DNA from: Ornithodoros turicata
Lineage: Eukaryota > Arthropoda > Arachnida > Ixodida > Argasidae
Direction of reading: 5' to 3'
DNA length: 64,000 bases
Assembly: GCF_037126465.1 (NCBI RefSeq)
Contig: NC_088204.1
Span: forward strand, 78,119,807 to 78,183,806
The notes below the pieces were generated by a model. The model did not search any database. It had not been told where the DNA came from and was given only the letters and a program-made list of their open reading frames with translations. The translations under genes were made by a program, and so were the position numbers. Position 1 is the stretch's first letter. Each line of letters opens with the position of its first letter. Positions 10,666 to 22,875 of the stretch are shown here, piece after piece.

Positions 10666-11139
10666 ATACTACACGAGAACATGGAAAGTAAGCGCAATAT
10701 TGGATCTCGAAGGTCCATACGTCGCTTACCTCGTCCCAGTCCTCATAACTCCGTGACATCAACACGTGACTATACTCCACCATAGCACGAGGATGACAGC
10801 CTACGATTTTTAGTTACTTATTTTGTACTTTTCTTTTCTTCTTCTTTTTTTTTTCATTTCACAGTGGCCATGGCAGTATTATTTACTATTGAGAACGTCC
10901 GCTTATGAATGCGACATTGGATGAAGGTTACGCCCATCTTGAGTTGCTGGACTCCGAGTGACTGAAGACTGAAGACATGTTCCCACATATATATATATAT
11001 TTTTTTTTATCTCGCAAAATGAGCTCATCCCAACGACGTAAAATTACTTGTGTAGTGTGTACGCGTGACACCGAAGCAGCACTTGGGCAAAACAGGGTGA
11101 TGATATAGATCCGGAAGGGCTGTCTTCCCGCAGCTCTGT

Positions 11140-11270
11140 AACAACCGTTCCATTACCGGAAACAGTAACGAAAACGAAATTGAAAGGCCCGTATCAGAAA
11201 CGGATAACGGAAGCGAAAATATAGCAGTAACGAAAATGGAAACGGTAACCAAAATACGTCCGTTATCCTT
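11140..11270 (+). repeat. Dispersed repeat rich in GGAAACGG, fragment
   Basis: CATTACCGGAAACAGTAACG and AACGGATAACGGAAGCG words match the interior of the 3400 and 10430 copies. No termini visible. Confidence 0.5.
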
Positions 11271-12349
11271 CCCTGTCAAGGGGCCCTTCTCCAGTATAGA
11301 CCGGCTCCCATTTGCCTCCCTGCACCGCGTACGCGGAATTGAAGGGAGACCAGGGAGAGCAGGGAGAAGAGACGGATAAGGTAGTAGAACCACAGGCTCG
11401 CGAACCGAGGCTGTTATATCAAGCAGGCGATGGTGACGATGGAGATCATGAGGGGGGGATGATAGAGTGCAGCTCACAGGAATTAAAGTCGTCCAAGTAG
11501 CTCTATCGGGTAGCGAGAACTGTCCCCCACCACCCCCCACCACCCCCAAATTAAATCTGAAAACGAGACTACCGCTTTAAGTATGCTCGTCAGAACATGA
11601 TTGTAGGAGGTGGACAGAGAACTGCGAAGGTTATCTCTGGACACTAGGTTATCTCTGCAATCTAGGTGTTCGTCTGAGAATCTTGGCGTTCGTTCGACGA
11701 GAGCACGGCGTCGGCGTAGCACACATTACTGGCAATCAGAGAGGTGTGGGTTCAAGCAATTCCTCACTTCAGCGTTGTTTTGTGGCCGTATAGTCGAATT
11801 AAACTTTGACTATATACCTCACCCTCTATTTTGATATTCAGAGGCTAGCAGGACTCTCGAATTTGCGGGTAGCTTGCGAGACAAGCAATGTATAGCATCT
11901 CTTTTCTCTAACTGCGCTTTTTTTGTTATGGTCTCGCTTCAAATCCCGCGTCGCGGTGGAGGGGAGGGGGCAAAAGTAAGTCTGCTCTAAAAGAGGGGAG
12001 AGCACCTTCGTTAACGCAGACTACCTTGGCGGACCGTGTCTTGGAACACTGCCTAACGGTGGCGGAGCTTTTTCCTAATCTTTTGGACTTAGTGGCCCGG
12101 GGAGCTCTTATATTTCCTTCTTTTTTATTTTTAAAACGCGCCCGTTTTCATTGCCCGTTATGGGAAATATAAGAAACGAACAAACAGGGGCAGCAGAAAA
12201 TGAAATGTGAGGTGGGCGAGGTTGAAATAAACAAAACAAAAAAATGGCAGAAAGAAAATGCTGATCTCTACTGAAAACGTGTGCTCACTTCCAAAAAATA
12301 ATAAAATCATGGTCGATCCAATGGTGGATCCGACGGAAACGCGTTAGCC

Positions 12350-12745
12350 TTAAAACTTGAAAGCCTTTCGGGAACTCCCCTTCACAACGCTACACAACGC
12401 TAACACAAGACAGCATCCGCAGCCAAACGAGCCTATCGGGCTTCCTCCGATTCAGCTTGACGGCGCCGTCTCGCAGACTCAGCCTTCTTTCGCCGCCGCT
12501 CTTCCACACAGCTTTCATAACCCGCGTGGCGCGCCCACGTGGACACGTCTGGACCTGTCGACCACCTGTCGACCAGCTGCACTGCTGGTGCGCCGAGTCG
12601 CGCTCTCATAGCGCCCTCTCCTTCCCTCTCCGCTCACCGCGCATGCGCGCTCCACTTGTGTGGCTACAGACCGACCACGCCGCGATTCTTTCGTGGCGAG
12701 GACTCTAATGCTAACCCATTAAAAAACAGCAACATGCACAATAGC
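12350..12745 (-). repeat. GC-rich dispersed repeat, copy B
   Basis: Reverse complement of copy A (2860-3380), ending on the plus strand in GAGGACTCTAATGCTAACCC followed by CATTAAAAAACAGCAAC. The same terminal words recur at 29604-29632 and at 30515-30535, the latter spanning the 3' splice site of an SNX29 exon (see findings). Read on the minus strand, the end contains TTAGCATTAG, shaped like a 3' splice site. Confidence 0.7.
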
Positions 12746-15147
12746 TGCATGCATAAGTAGTGTCCCATACACATCCCTTCGACGAACTGGCAGGATATGG
12801 CACGCATGAATGGCAGGACGAACTGGCATGCAATATCCACTATTGGTCCTGGTAACGTCCATCTCTGTAATAGGACGGACGGACGTTAGACGCAAAACGC
12901 GGCCGTTTGTATATCATCTGGTGGTGGTGGTGGCGGTGGTGTGCTATTTCCGAGCGATCTGCGTGGCGGCACCTCCACCTGGACCTCCGTGGGAGAAATT
13001 CATTGCTTCCACTGATACCCCGTTTGCGACCTCCCGCGGATGTCCGTAGGATGTTATGTTCTATCTGGGTTGTGTTCACCCTAACTGTTGGCTCCGCATC
13101 TCCAATATATGGCACTATGGGCACGTTCGAATATGAGGTGCGCCTTCGCATACTACACACCGGAGGTGTCGTCATTTTAAATCCCCTCTGAATACTCCGG
13201 CAGACGTCAACGAAGGCGCACATCACGAAGTCTGTTGCTATGCAGATTTCGCTTTCTGCTACGTCCGCTTTGAGCTGCGCTCATCAATAGAAAATTTCAA
13301 AGCAGACGACACTCTCTTCTGCATGTCGTCTGCAAACTGGAAGTGGGTAATGTGCCAAAGAATTCTACGTCGGGCTGCTATACAACAAATTAAGTTTGTT
13401 GAAACTGTTTTACTACACATTTTTCACAAAGCTTTGCGCTGGCGCAGCTGTAACTGCGAGAGTGAGATTGATCATCGGTGAAGTATAGCCAATGTTGCTT
13501 ACCATGTCTGATAATTCCATCAGCTACGGACGGCAAGGGGGCAACATTCCTGAGCTCTCTACCGATGCGTACTGGACGGCTCCGTGCCATATAACTGAAG
13601 ATGGACGTGGAGCCATTATGTCTTGGTCGGTTTCTCCTTCCTTGGAATACATTGAAGCTGTCGTACATGAAAGTCATTCCCACAGATTCACGTTTGCCGC
13701 GCGTCTCTCTACAGTTTCGAAATGGTCATGGTCTGTTCGTTCGTAGTCCTTTTTTGAAGTCGTAGGTCGGAAAGCAACGTTCCCCGCGGAGTTCTTGGAT
13801 ACACTTTGCGGTTCAATGCAAATGCTCGCGGTCCACTTGTAAACCTTCAGGACATGTTCGGCGAAGCATCAATGGTGTAGCGTCTGCAGATCTTGTTTCG
13901 TAAAAGTGTTGCATATAACACGGAAGTATATTCTCTAATCTCCGTGAGACTTAAAAATCGTGTTCCATAAGGTAAAGTATATGGAGCACAGCGTCTATGC
14001 TAAGCCAAGTCAGAGTGAGATTTTCTCAAAGGCACTGGACCATGAAGACCTCGTAAGCAGAGTGGACCTCTTGTGAATATTTTGAACCTTCTGTTGCAAA
14101 GTATGGTACCGTCTCAAGAAACGTGCACTACTTCGAAGACGTGTCTTAAACTGGTCTTGAGAGGCACTTCGCAGACCTTGCTGACCAAACGTAGGGAAGT
14201 CCTCTAACAGATCAACGACTCGAAGACATTGTCCATGTACCTTGAAATCAGATAGGGCTGATATTCCTCTACAATTATCGAATTTCCTTCTGAGCAACAC
14301 CACCAAGTGAAAGAGGCAGGAATGAAATTGGGACGGTTGTCGCTTCTGTGTCCTCGTCAACTGCACCAGTACACTTGCTGTGTGTTAAATCAGTACTCCA
14401 ATCACTCTCTGGACTCTAATCACCCAAGGCTCGCTTTTGTGAGCCTTGAGTCTTAAAAGATAACCGCACGTGCATGTCTCTGAACGCGTACCAGGGCACG
14501 AAGTGATCTGTCCAGTCCCGCAGAATAGATTTTCCACGTTCAGTGGGTCCAGCCTATCAGGGCACTCTTCAGAACGAACAAGGCGTTATAATAACACCGC
14601 ACTCTGTCTTCGCTATCGCATCCTTGAGGCAGTCTTCTTCTTAATTGGCTTCTAGGTGTCCTTCTCAGCACATCACTTCATCGCAGCTTCACTTCCACAT
14701 GACACCGAGGACACAACGAAGAGTCAGGTCGAACACTCCGTGCGGTAATGACGACACCAACATGGCGTACGCGAAATGTTGCGGTGAAAGAGAAAAACAA
14801 GACGGATCCTCGGGAGCGGTATATATTTTGTGGCGTGCCATTTTTTGACAGTTTCCACCGCGTGACGTCGCCACCATGGGGCCGTGTCGCTCGATTAGGT
14901 GATAACCGGTATACGACGTATTGTGTGTGAGACGGTCAATACAGGATTTTGGCTGTTAATATATGGTAATATTCGTCTCTCACGCAAGCGACGGATGCAT
15001 GCGGCTCTGAAAACGCCCTCTCCCAGTATTGAACCAGTCGGGTGACACATTTAGAGTATACTCCTGAATAGTGTATTACGTTATAAATGTCACTATGGCA
15101 TGTGGGCGAAATGGGGCAGGGGAGGTCGGTTGTGGAAATTGTCGTTA
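12746..15147. other. Intergenic, no gene recognised
   Basis: The open frames on both strands are short and match nothing I know. An inverted pair of the dispersed word (GCAGACGAC at 13302-13310 and GTCGTCTGC at 13325-13333) encloses 14 bp. A small hairpin (AAGGCTCGC / GCGAGCCTT-like) lies near 14428-14450. Confidence 0.5.
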
Positions 15148-15583
15148 AGCGTGAACCGCATGGAACGAAAAACTGTCCGAAAACTGTCCGAACCGAAATC
15201 GGGACCGAACTTTTTTCTGTGCATCACCGCATGCTACCGAAATGCTACCGGAATTTCGGCCGAAGACTTCTGGCCTTGGGGAACATCGCCTTTCAACCAT
15301 CCAGCTCAATGAGATAATCCCTGTATTCACAGGGGTAGAAGTCGCACACACGGCAACAGTCGACCCGATTGTTACGTCATTGTTGCTATGGTTCTCCTTC
15401 CGGCTGAATAGCCATTGGATGCTTCTACTTTTTCGGTTGGCGTCACTTCCCATTTCGGAGGAGAAATCTGGCTTGACCAAATCGGGCCGAATTCGGCCCG
15501 AAATTCTGTTCTCCGAAAAAAGTTCGGTCCCGAATTCGGTTCGGAAAGAATTCGGACGCTTTTCGGGCCATGCCGTTCACGCT
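15148..15583. mobile_element. TIR element (GCGTGAACCGCATGG ends)
   Basis: The left end AAGCGTGAACCGCATGG and right end CCATGCCGTTCACGCTTT are inverted repeats. Subterminal inverted motifs CGGAACCGAAATCGGGACCG-like and CGGTCCCGAATTCGGTTCGG, rich in CCGAATTCGG words, bring complementarity further in. The target duplication is not clear (possibly TTA/TA). Non-autonomous; superfamily unknown. Confidence 0.65.
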
Positions 15584-15683
15584 TTAGACGTTTGAAGTCG
15601 ACCCTGAACGCATACTAACACCCTTATTCCTACACCCCTTTCCCGTTTCCCTCACCCGTTTCCTACACCCCTTTCCGCTTACG

Positions 15684-15760
15684 TTTATCTCCGCAATGAC
15701 GTCAACGAATGTACGTCGCTCATATGGCCACAGTCGTTTCGCGGTGCTAATGTTGAATTA
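15684..15760 (+). mobile_element. SINE 3' tail fragment
   Basis: GTACGTCGCTCATATGGCCA and CGTTTCGCGGTGCTAATG resemble the tail of the family-2 SINE at 20262-20520 (ACGCCGCTTATAGCCA ... CTTCGCGGCGCAATG). Followed by an A-rich stretch. Confidence 0.45.
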
Positions 15761-16473
15761 AAAAGAAATAACGGAGCAACTGAACGCCTCACTGAAACTA
15801 TAACCACATATCAATTCGGTTCGGGAAACATCTTTCTGACCCCAACGAATAAGTTCACGAACTTCACGCTCGTTATCTGCTTCAGTGCCAAAACGACAAA
15901 CACAAACATGCATGAGAATATAATATTCTCACGATCTGACACGAATAAAAAAGAAGGAAAACAATATTATTCCACTTGCCTTAGAGAGAAACTGGGTATA
16001 TAGGTGTAACCGGCACTGTCTGGATGGGGCAGAAAACTCCGCTCAAAATGAGTCCTCTAAATCATTTCTCTTTTTCCTACTTATTACACTCGTCCGCAGG
16101 AGGATGTGTGTAGAGGAAGGCTTTGACCACACCCCTTTAGAGGTTCCTTCTCGAGAGAGAAATCGAACGGACTGATAGCCAAAGTCCACGTGCTTCGCAT
16201 TAGAGGCACACCCACTACCACTTCCCCCGATACTCTTGATACTTGAAAACAACGGGACGCTAAATTACGTGGTGTACACCCCCGTGTAAATATGCGAGGC
16301 ATCGATCACATCCATCACTGGAACTTCGGGTTGCCTCGTGTTCTGAGGTAACCGTGCATTAAGAGACATCGGTTCGAGGTGTGTATAGTTGTTTTGTGGG
16401 AGGTGCCCGCAGGGGTGCCTGGGTTAACGCTAATCTATCCATGGTTTAGCTGGAAGCCTACCGAGTAATTACT

Positions 16474-16864
16474 GACAGTGGCGTAGCCAGACTTCCAAGG
16501 TAGGGGGAAGCGGGGCTCGAAACGAAAAGTCTCCTTCCCCCCCCCCCCCCTCTGATCCTGGGTACTACAACACAACGCAACTTGTGCACACCGCAAAATG
16601 CGGATGAACAAAAAAATTGATTCGGAGATTCACAAGCGGTGTCACGAGATTGGAAGTAGTTTCAAAAGCTCGTATACTTTGAAAACCATTCAGGAGTGCT
16701 GCTGAGATAGACGCCATGAACTGCAAGAACTATCGCCATCGTCACACTGGTCCTCCCATGTATTATTTTCTCGTCGGATTTGCACGATTTGCGTGGGTCG
16801 GTCCGTGGCAGGTAGGGGGGGCGCGAGCCCCCCCCCCCCATAGCCCCCCCCGTGGCTACGCCAC
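16474..16864. mobile_element. hAT-like MITE with 8-bp duplication TAATTACT
   Basis: The 391-bp unit has ends GTGGCGTAGCCA and TGGCTACGCCAC and is flanked by the direct repeat TAATTACT (16466-16473 and 16865-16872). The left end carries four extra bases (GACA). The interior has C-runs and the AAGGTAGGGGG / GGTAGGGGGGG pair. An 8-bp duplication fits hAT-type integration. Confidence 0.75.
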
Positions 16865-17218
16865 TAATTACTAATTCGGTGCTTTACGTCACGAGACAAT
16901 TATGAGCATGATCGGCGCCGTCCATCTATGGAGGAAGGCGTCGGAACGAAGCGTGGCTAATACCGTGTACTCACACGAGCGACATTCCCCCAGAAGCGGA
17001 AGATGCGAAAAGCGTCATAGCTTTCTGCTGTCACGTGAGCACGAGCGCTCAATGTCGTGTCTTCACGTACACTGCTAACCGTTGGGAAATATACTGCTAC
17101 ACAGCCACACGATATTCCGTAGCAGACGACAGGAAAACACGCTGACGGTGTCGTCTGCTAAGTGTCGTCTGCTAAATGCGCAGTACGCCACTCCCGATAT
17201 TCCGCACCGTGTGAATGC

Positions 17219-17719
17219 TCAACATATCACGGGACGGAACTTGGGCTCTGTGAGCAGTGTTTTCGCTTTTTCTTCCACTAGAATATTCGGTGAGGATGTC
17301 GCTCGTGAAAATACACGGATAAGGAAATTGTACCGCGCCATCATTTTGCTGGCGTCCAGGTCGAGCGGTTTGAAGATCTGTAAGTGGACAATGTCACCAA
17401 CTGATGTATCGAATCCAGTAGAATAGGAGCGGGTTTCGCGTTTTGTGAGGGCTATACGTAGGATAGATCTATCTGTGAGCCTTAACCAGTTCCTTAAGAA
17501 GTGAAGAAGTACCCCTTGTGAAAAAAGAGCTGGTGCACCAATGTCCTCAGAGAGTACCACCTGCTCAATTGATGCGTAGTATACATACACAGAAACTGTC
17601 GGTGAACCGCAAGAATCATTTGGTAGCCAACAGACAGCGAGGCTAATCGGAGCATCACATTGGCAGGTAAGTTCTTGAACGAAATTTGGCGAATTCGGGT
17701 GGTAATTTCGTGGCAACAC
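17219..17719 (-). CDS. Orphan open frame, possible exon of unknown protein
   Basis: A 166-codon open frame with a protein-like composition in its last ~150 codons (for example FDTSVGDIVHLQIFKP and KMMARYNFLIRVFSRA). I do not recognise the family. The first dozen codons fall inside the terminal inverted repeat of the neighbouring element (17688-18130), so the true start is not at the upstream codon. An acceptor-like TTCGTTCAAG lies just before QELTCQ on the minus strand, but an equally good plus-strand donor (GGCAG|GTAAGT) overlaps it. No poly(A) signal follows. It may be a genuine terminal exon, a pseudogene, or chance. Confidence 0.25.
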   Translation of the reverse strand: MLPRNYHPNSPNFVQELTCQCDAPISLAVCWLPNDSCGSPTVSVYVYYASIEQVVLSEDIGAPALFSQGVLLHFLRNWLRLTDRSILRIALTKRETRSYSTGFDTSVGDIVHLQIFKPLDLDASKMMARYNFLIRVFSRATSSPNILVEEKAKTLLTEPKFRPVIC

Positions 17720-18130
17720 GGCCTAGCGCTCGGAAAGTGCTAGCTCGGGGCCGGCGGAGCCCGCGCTGGATCCTGTGACCGTTGCCACCCGAACATGAGT
17801 GCCAGGAATCTAGCGATTTTAGACGCTTGGATCACGCCAAGGGGAATCGCGTTCGCTCGTCTTCGGGTTCTGTCGTCTGCTAACTCACGTGACCTTAGAC
17901 GTGCGGGCCAATGAGGGTTCTCGCCGCCCTCGCGATGCGGATATGACGACACCGGATACAGTTGGGCAATCCGCTGCCCTGTCGCTTCGAGGCCGGGCGA
18001 AAAAAGTACTAGCTGGCAAATTCCTGACGCTCGGAAGGCGCCACGCGAACATGCGAGATCTGGCAAAACTGGCTAGAACAGGCGGGATCTGGCAAAAAAA
18101 AAAAGTTGCCACGAAATGACCAATTCGCCA
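17688..18130. mobile_element. TIR element with GTGGCAAC ends, intact copy
   Basis: The left end is GGCGAATTCGGGTGGTAATT then TCGTGGCAAC; the right end is GTTGCCACGAAATGACCA then ATTCGCC, inverted to the left. Interior words TAGCGCTCGG, CCGTTGCCACCCGAACA and TCGTCTGCTAAC recur in the nested relative at 36507-37875. Superfamily unresolved. Confidence 0.65.
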
Positions 18131-18739
18131 AAGATAACCTGGAGCTATGCGCACCAGAGAAAAAGTTTAGCCTTCATGTCGTTTTTCTGTTGTGGTACCT
18201 GTGGCTCGTGCATGGCTACGGCAGTATAGCATTGCTCATTAGATACTAATTCCCGGGTAGTTACACGGAGGTATTAGTTTTAGGGAAACGTAGAAGTTTC
18301 ACGATAACGTTTCCGAAAACACGATAAGCCAATTGCCTGAATTTTTTGCAGTGGGCGACATCACGATGCTGATATCTGATTGACTGACAGCGATACGGAA
18401 GGCGCTTACGATTTCCTAAAAGTCCCTAATATTGTGTCCACAAAGCAGTCATTGTCACATTTCGTGTGCAGTGCAGTGGACTTCAGTAGCAATAACTACC
18501 CTGCCGTTAGGGAAGATCGGTCCATTATATAGGCAGCTTACACGAAGACCGTTCTTACATGAGCTCCATATGTTACCTTAGCACCAACTGTCTTCATATA
18601 TTTTCACACTTCAGTTTAGTTCAAGAAATTATCGAGATAATTATGGTTCAGTTACAGCGAAACGAGACAAGATCCCCGGAGCGAGTGCACATGACAGTGT
18701 TCATAGATCCTTGTGAAGTCTGTCAAGGAGGGGCTGGTA

Positions 18740-18850
18740 TCCTGCCACCGGCCGTGCCGGGTTTTCCGAAGACTTTTCAGACTAATATCTGCACAGTTCC
18801 TCCTGACGCCGGCCCAGGAAACAGACACGAAAAACAAAAACAAATAAAAA
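18740..18850 (+). mobile_element. SINE body fragment (family 2)
   Basis: CCGGGTTTTCCGAAGACTTT, ATCTGCACAGTTCCTCCTG and GCCGGCCCAGGA match the 20262-20520 SINE body in the same order; A-rich sequence follows. Confidence 0.55.
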
Positions 18851-19934
18851 CTCCCTAACGGCATGCCCGCCGCCACCTACGAGCCTGAACGAGCCTGAAC
18901 CTGTAACGCATGCCCTTGTGAAAATAATGGGCGATTCGCTGCATCTGTGCAATTCCAACTGCGCCATTACATTATCACTATATGATAATTAAATATCCCG
19001 GTAATTCTGAACAAATTCTATAGTCGAATAGTCGACTTTGCCTGACGAAATCGACCATATACACATCGAACCAGTTCACAAAATGCTGTCAGCATGCAGC
19101 GGTTGAGTTGGGTTGCATCGACCGTGCATTTCATTATAATACGAGCGCAACAAAAGTGTCATTATGTGGCTCACTCTAGCGGCAACTCTCTCCAAACTCC
19201 CACCCACACTTTTGACAACAGCACGATACACCCACCTGTTGTGCTCTTCCGTCCTATCCAATCCACGAGGGGCCGACACGACAGAAGACCGTCAGCGATA
19301 ACACGAGAAAAGGTTGTCGTCTGCCATGTATTGGAGCAGATGGGTCTTTTTATTACTTGTGTCAAAGCGACAATTCGATTCTGTCCCCGGCCCAGTCTTT
19401 TTTTTTTTCTTTCCTGCTGTCCGAGTCACGTGTGCGGAGGTGGAAAGGGGCAGTCAGTGTGTACCTGGCGAAATTGATTGCCTCCTTTTTATGAGCGGCA
19501 GCTCTACTGGAAGCGGGGAATAAAAAAGGTGTCGGTGACGTTTTCACCTGCTTTGTGGTGATAAATTTGCTCGACGATGCGCCCGTGTCCGGCGAATTTT
19601 TAGTGCAGACGACGCGTACCGTGGTAGCAGACGACGGTGAACTCGCGTTCGTCCGCAGACGAGCGCTAGTATAGGACCGTGCAGGAGTCGGCTCTTCGTG
19701 TATGCGGAGATGTACAAGGGTCGGTGAAGCTGGACTGAAACTTTTATTTCATTAAATATAGTAGAAAATTCGAGAAGCACCACACAACGTCCGTTTCTTG
19801 AAAGTATTCGCCATAGCGTTAATCTAGGAAGTTATTCACTCTGCGCTTTTAGACACTGCTGTGGTGGCAGCAGTGTGGTGTTTTTCTCTTTGTTTGTTGT
19901 TGTTGTTTGTTTTTTTTTTTGTTTTTTTTGGAGG

Positions 19935-20160
19935 GGGGGGGTTCATCTGTGTGGAACGTCTTTCCTCGAAGGTGCTCTTTAAGGACCCCAACCAAATGGT
20001 AAACACTTGGGGCTAAATCTGGGCCGTAAGGGGCACTGAACAAAACTTCCTAACACGTTTCGGCCAGGGTTCCTACGTCAATTTCTCCGTGTGAGACCGG
20101 GCATTTGCATGAAGAACACCCCTTCCGGACAACATCCCAAGCCTTTTCTTGGGGACTGCG
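19935..20160 (-). pseudogene. Mariner-like transposase fragment (DDE region)
   Basis: On the minus strand one frame reads GVLHANARSHTEKLT then, after a stop and frame change, APYGPDLAPSVYHLVGVLKE followed by HLRGKTF. These correspond to the mariner transposase catalytic stretch (second acidic residue in H-A/D-N-A-R-x-H, then P-Y-S-P-D-L-A-P-S-D-Y-H-L-F). The D-to-V change after APS removes the usual acidic residue. The fragment is a dead relic cut by the SINE at 20262. Confidence 0.7.
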
Positions 20161-20261
20161 TTTCGCGCGGCACCTTTTATCAACGTGGAACAGTACCGGG
20201 CATTAACCGTTCATGACCCCTTGGACCCAGACCTCCACATGGATGACACACCACATGTCCC

Positions 20262-20520
20262 TGAAGACCAGCGGCATGGCCGAACGGGTTAAGGCTGGGA
20301 GGTAGCGGGTTCGAATCCTACCACCGGCTGCGCTGTCTGAGGTTTTCTCTGGGTTTTCTGAAGACTTTCCTAGACGAATGTCGGTACAGTTCCCCCCGAA
20401 GTCGGCCCGGGACGCACACTAACCCCCCGTCACTCACTCCTTCCTGCTGCCCCCTCTCCATCTGTCCTCGTCTGTACGCCGCTTATAGCCAAAGTTGCTT
20501 CGCGGCGCAATGAAAAAAAA
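20262..20520 (+). mobile_element. tRNA-derived SINE, family 2, near full length
   Basis: The head GGCATGGCCGAACGGGTTAA plus GCGGGTTCGAATCCTACC has A- and B-box-like pol III promoter sequences of a tRNA-Ser/Leu type. The body has TCTGGGTTTTCTGAAGACTT, GTCGGTACAGTTCCCC and AAGTCGGCCCGGGACGCAC. The tail ACGCCGCTTATAGCC, CTTCGCGGCGCAATG ends in an A-run. Fragments of the same family occur at 7640, 8795, 15684, 18740 and, inverted, at 22645. Confidence 0.8.
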
Positions 20521-21804
20521 ATGCCCGAGAACATAGTTCCCAGCAGACGGCCGCATCTTGCTTTCTTTGGCGGCGGGCAAGCCGTATGTCGCCATTTTAT
20601 GCTACCTTCTTTTTGTCTCTGGGGTGGGGTGATGCATCAGGTTTCATCACTGATGATTGATTGCCAAAATTCGTCCCCCTCCTATTGAAACCGGTTCAGC
20701 AGCTGCTCAGAGACTGCCACGCGCGCTCCTTTCTGGTCACAAGTGAGGTGTCGGGGAACCCATCTTGGACAGATTTTGCGGAACAGTAAGTGCTCGTGAG
20801 TGATTAGTGAGTTCTAGTGCATCGCACGCTATCGCCTTTTGCGTGCGTAAGGGATAGCGTTGGTGGTCCTGCGCGCGCGCAAAGCATAAAGACAGCTTTG
20901 CGCACTTTGCGAAACATCTCTTTATGTTTTGCACGCGCACAGGGCCACCCATGGCGACGAAACTCCCCATTAATCATCTCAAAATAAAGTTATCGTTGTA
21001 AGCACTATGACTATCAAAGGCTTATCGAATATTCATAGGAATATTCGACAAAAACTTTTCCACAATTCATCACGTGTGTACGTTGTTTATGGAGCCTTAC
21101 CCATCTTGGCACGCAGCTGTAATTTTTGCCCACCCTTCAAAGGGTTCACCATTCTCTGTCTGTGTTGGAGAGTTCTTAATACATAATATGTTAATATTAC
21201 GAAATTATTTCTTACAAATCCATTGCAACTCGAGATGTTCAGGAATATTTTCTTCGTTCGTCTTAGTATTGTATGTGCACAAAACAATAACCTTCCTGGC
21301 GAAAGGGGTGGCGTCTTGTGCTTTCCACTCCCGCCACCTGCATCACCACACCTCACGTGATACTCGCGCTTCTTCCGTGACTCACTGCGCCGCGATACAT
21401 GGGGCACGCGGGATAAAAATAAGCGCTGACGAAGTCGGAAAATTGATGAATGCGGATTGAAACGTGATGGAAATGCTGTAGCGACCAGAAAACAAGGCTT
21501 GGTTGAGAAGAAGATTGGGATGATGGCTGCTGCGGTTGTTTGGTCGCTATGCGTCAGGGCGGGTGAAATCCGTCTACAATCCGCAAAGTGTACACCCTCG
21601 AAAAATATGTCTATGACGATGCTTGGGATGAGGAACGTGCGACGCGAGCGGTGAAAGAGTCCTCCATATTTTTTATTTTTTTGCTGTGCCTTGATCTGCG
21701 CACCATCTAGAATCTCATCAACTCCGTCAGAGAGGCCGTCAGAGAATTGGTTGTGACACCGCACTGTGACGACATACGGGATACCTAAAGTAAGCAACGC
21801 CCAG

Positions 21805-21925
21805 CCAATCACGACGTATGTATGCCGTATCTATGGAGATGAGACGCCGTCAGCCGAATGGGCAGCCAATCGTAGCCACAGAAAGCATATGTATATAAAA
21901 TCGCTTGCGGTGATTGGTTGAAGCA
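21805..21925 (+). promoter_or_regulatory. Promoter-like cluster: CCAAT boxes and TATA
   Basis: CAGCCAATCACG (about 21809), CAGCCAATCGTAGCC (about 21862) and an inverted GATTGGTT (about 21910) surround GTATATAAAATCGC (about 21890). This is the spacing of a compact pol II promoter reading plus. No recognisable coding exon follows within 1 kb, so a role is unproven; it could be the internal promoter of a mobile element. Confidence 0.3.
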
Positions 21926-22644
21926 AACGTCACCTCGACGTCATATGTTCACGTGGCGAAGGAGTGAGAGGAGGTATTAAAGGAACACTGAGATGACTTT
22001 TTTTTTTGTTTTGTCGCTGCGGCGTGTTCTACGCAACAAATAAAGTTGGCTCTTGCGAAAGAACGACGAGTGTATGTGACCTACACAGCGCGCGCGAGGC
22101 CTCTGTTACGAACACGTTTAAAAAATCCTCTCCTAGTGAAAAGAGCGTATCGGAGAACGAGGAAACGTCGTGACGTAACGTGGTCCCCGGGCACGTGACC
22201 CGTGACGTAGAGCAAGGCGGCACAGCTCAAGCAGGTATGTAAGCGGCGCGCGGGCCGCGAAGTAAGAAACGAGGGGAAAAAATTCGGGGACTTCTCTATA
22301 CGCCGCGTGAGGATCGTGTCGGTCGTCCGCGGGTGCTTTCTCCGGCTGTCTCTGTAAGCTCGATTGCGCAGTTATAATACACCACAGAGCGAAAATATTT
22401 TGCATGGTGGCTCTGTTGGACAGCTTGACGAATGAGACAGGGTTACCAGCCGTGTTAAATGTCGCCTCGTTGACCAGACCTTGTGCATCTGGATAGCGCT
22501 GGCTGTGCCATTCGAAGAATTTTTATTCGGAAATGAGACCCCAGGTGTCCATGAGACTCGAGGCTGCTCGCTGGTTGATGCAACGTCACACTGACCTGAT
22601 TACGTCACACCAGCAGACCAAGCTGCGCCCGGTTCTGGTGTGCT

Positions 22645-22875
22645 TTTCTTTATTACTTTTTCTTAAATTCGGTGTTCGCGCCGCGAAGCAACTATGGCTA
22701 TGAGCGGCGTACAGATGTTAACAGATGGAGAGGGGACAGCAGGAAGGAGTGAAGGGACAGGGGGGTTAGTATGCATCCTGGGCAGACTTCAAGCAGAACT
22801 GTCCCGCCATTCGTCCTCGAAAGTCCGCCGGAAAACCCCAGACAGTGCAGTTCAGAAAGACACTATTCAGCGAAA
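22645..22875 (-). mobile_element. SINE, family 2, inverted copy
   Basis: Begins with the inverted tail CGCGCCGCGAAGCAACTATG / GCTATGAGCGGCGTACAGA, then the body in reverse (GGGCAGACTTCAAGCAGAAC, CGGAAAACCCCAGACAG). It lacks a clear tRNA head at its distal end. Confidence 0.6.

Noticed and set aside
21087..21812. 241-codon minus-strand open frame, longest in the window
   Set aside because: Contains no recognisable motif, starts from a non-compelling codon, is opposed by another long frame on the plus strand and has no flanking splice or poly(A) signals. A frame this long is uncommon by chance but not impossible over 64 kb, so a transcript or homologue would be needed.
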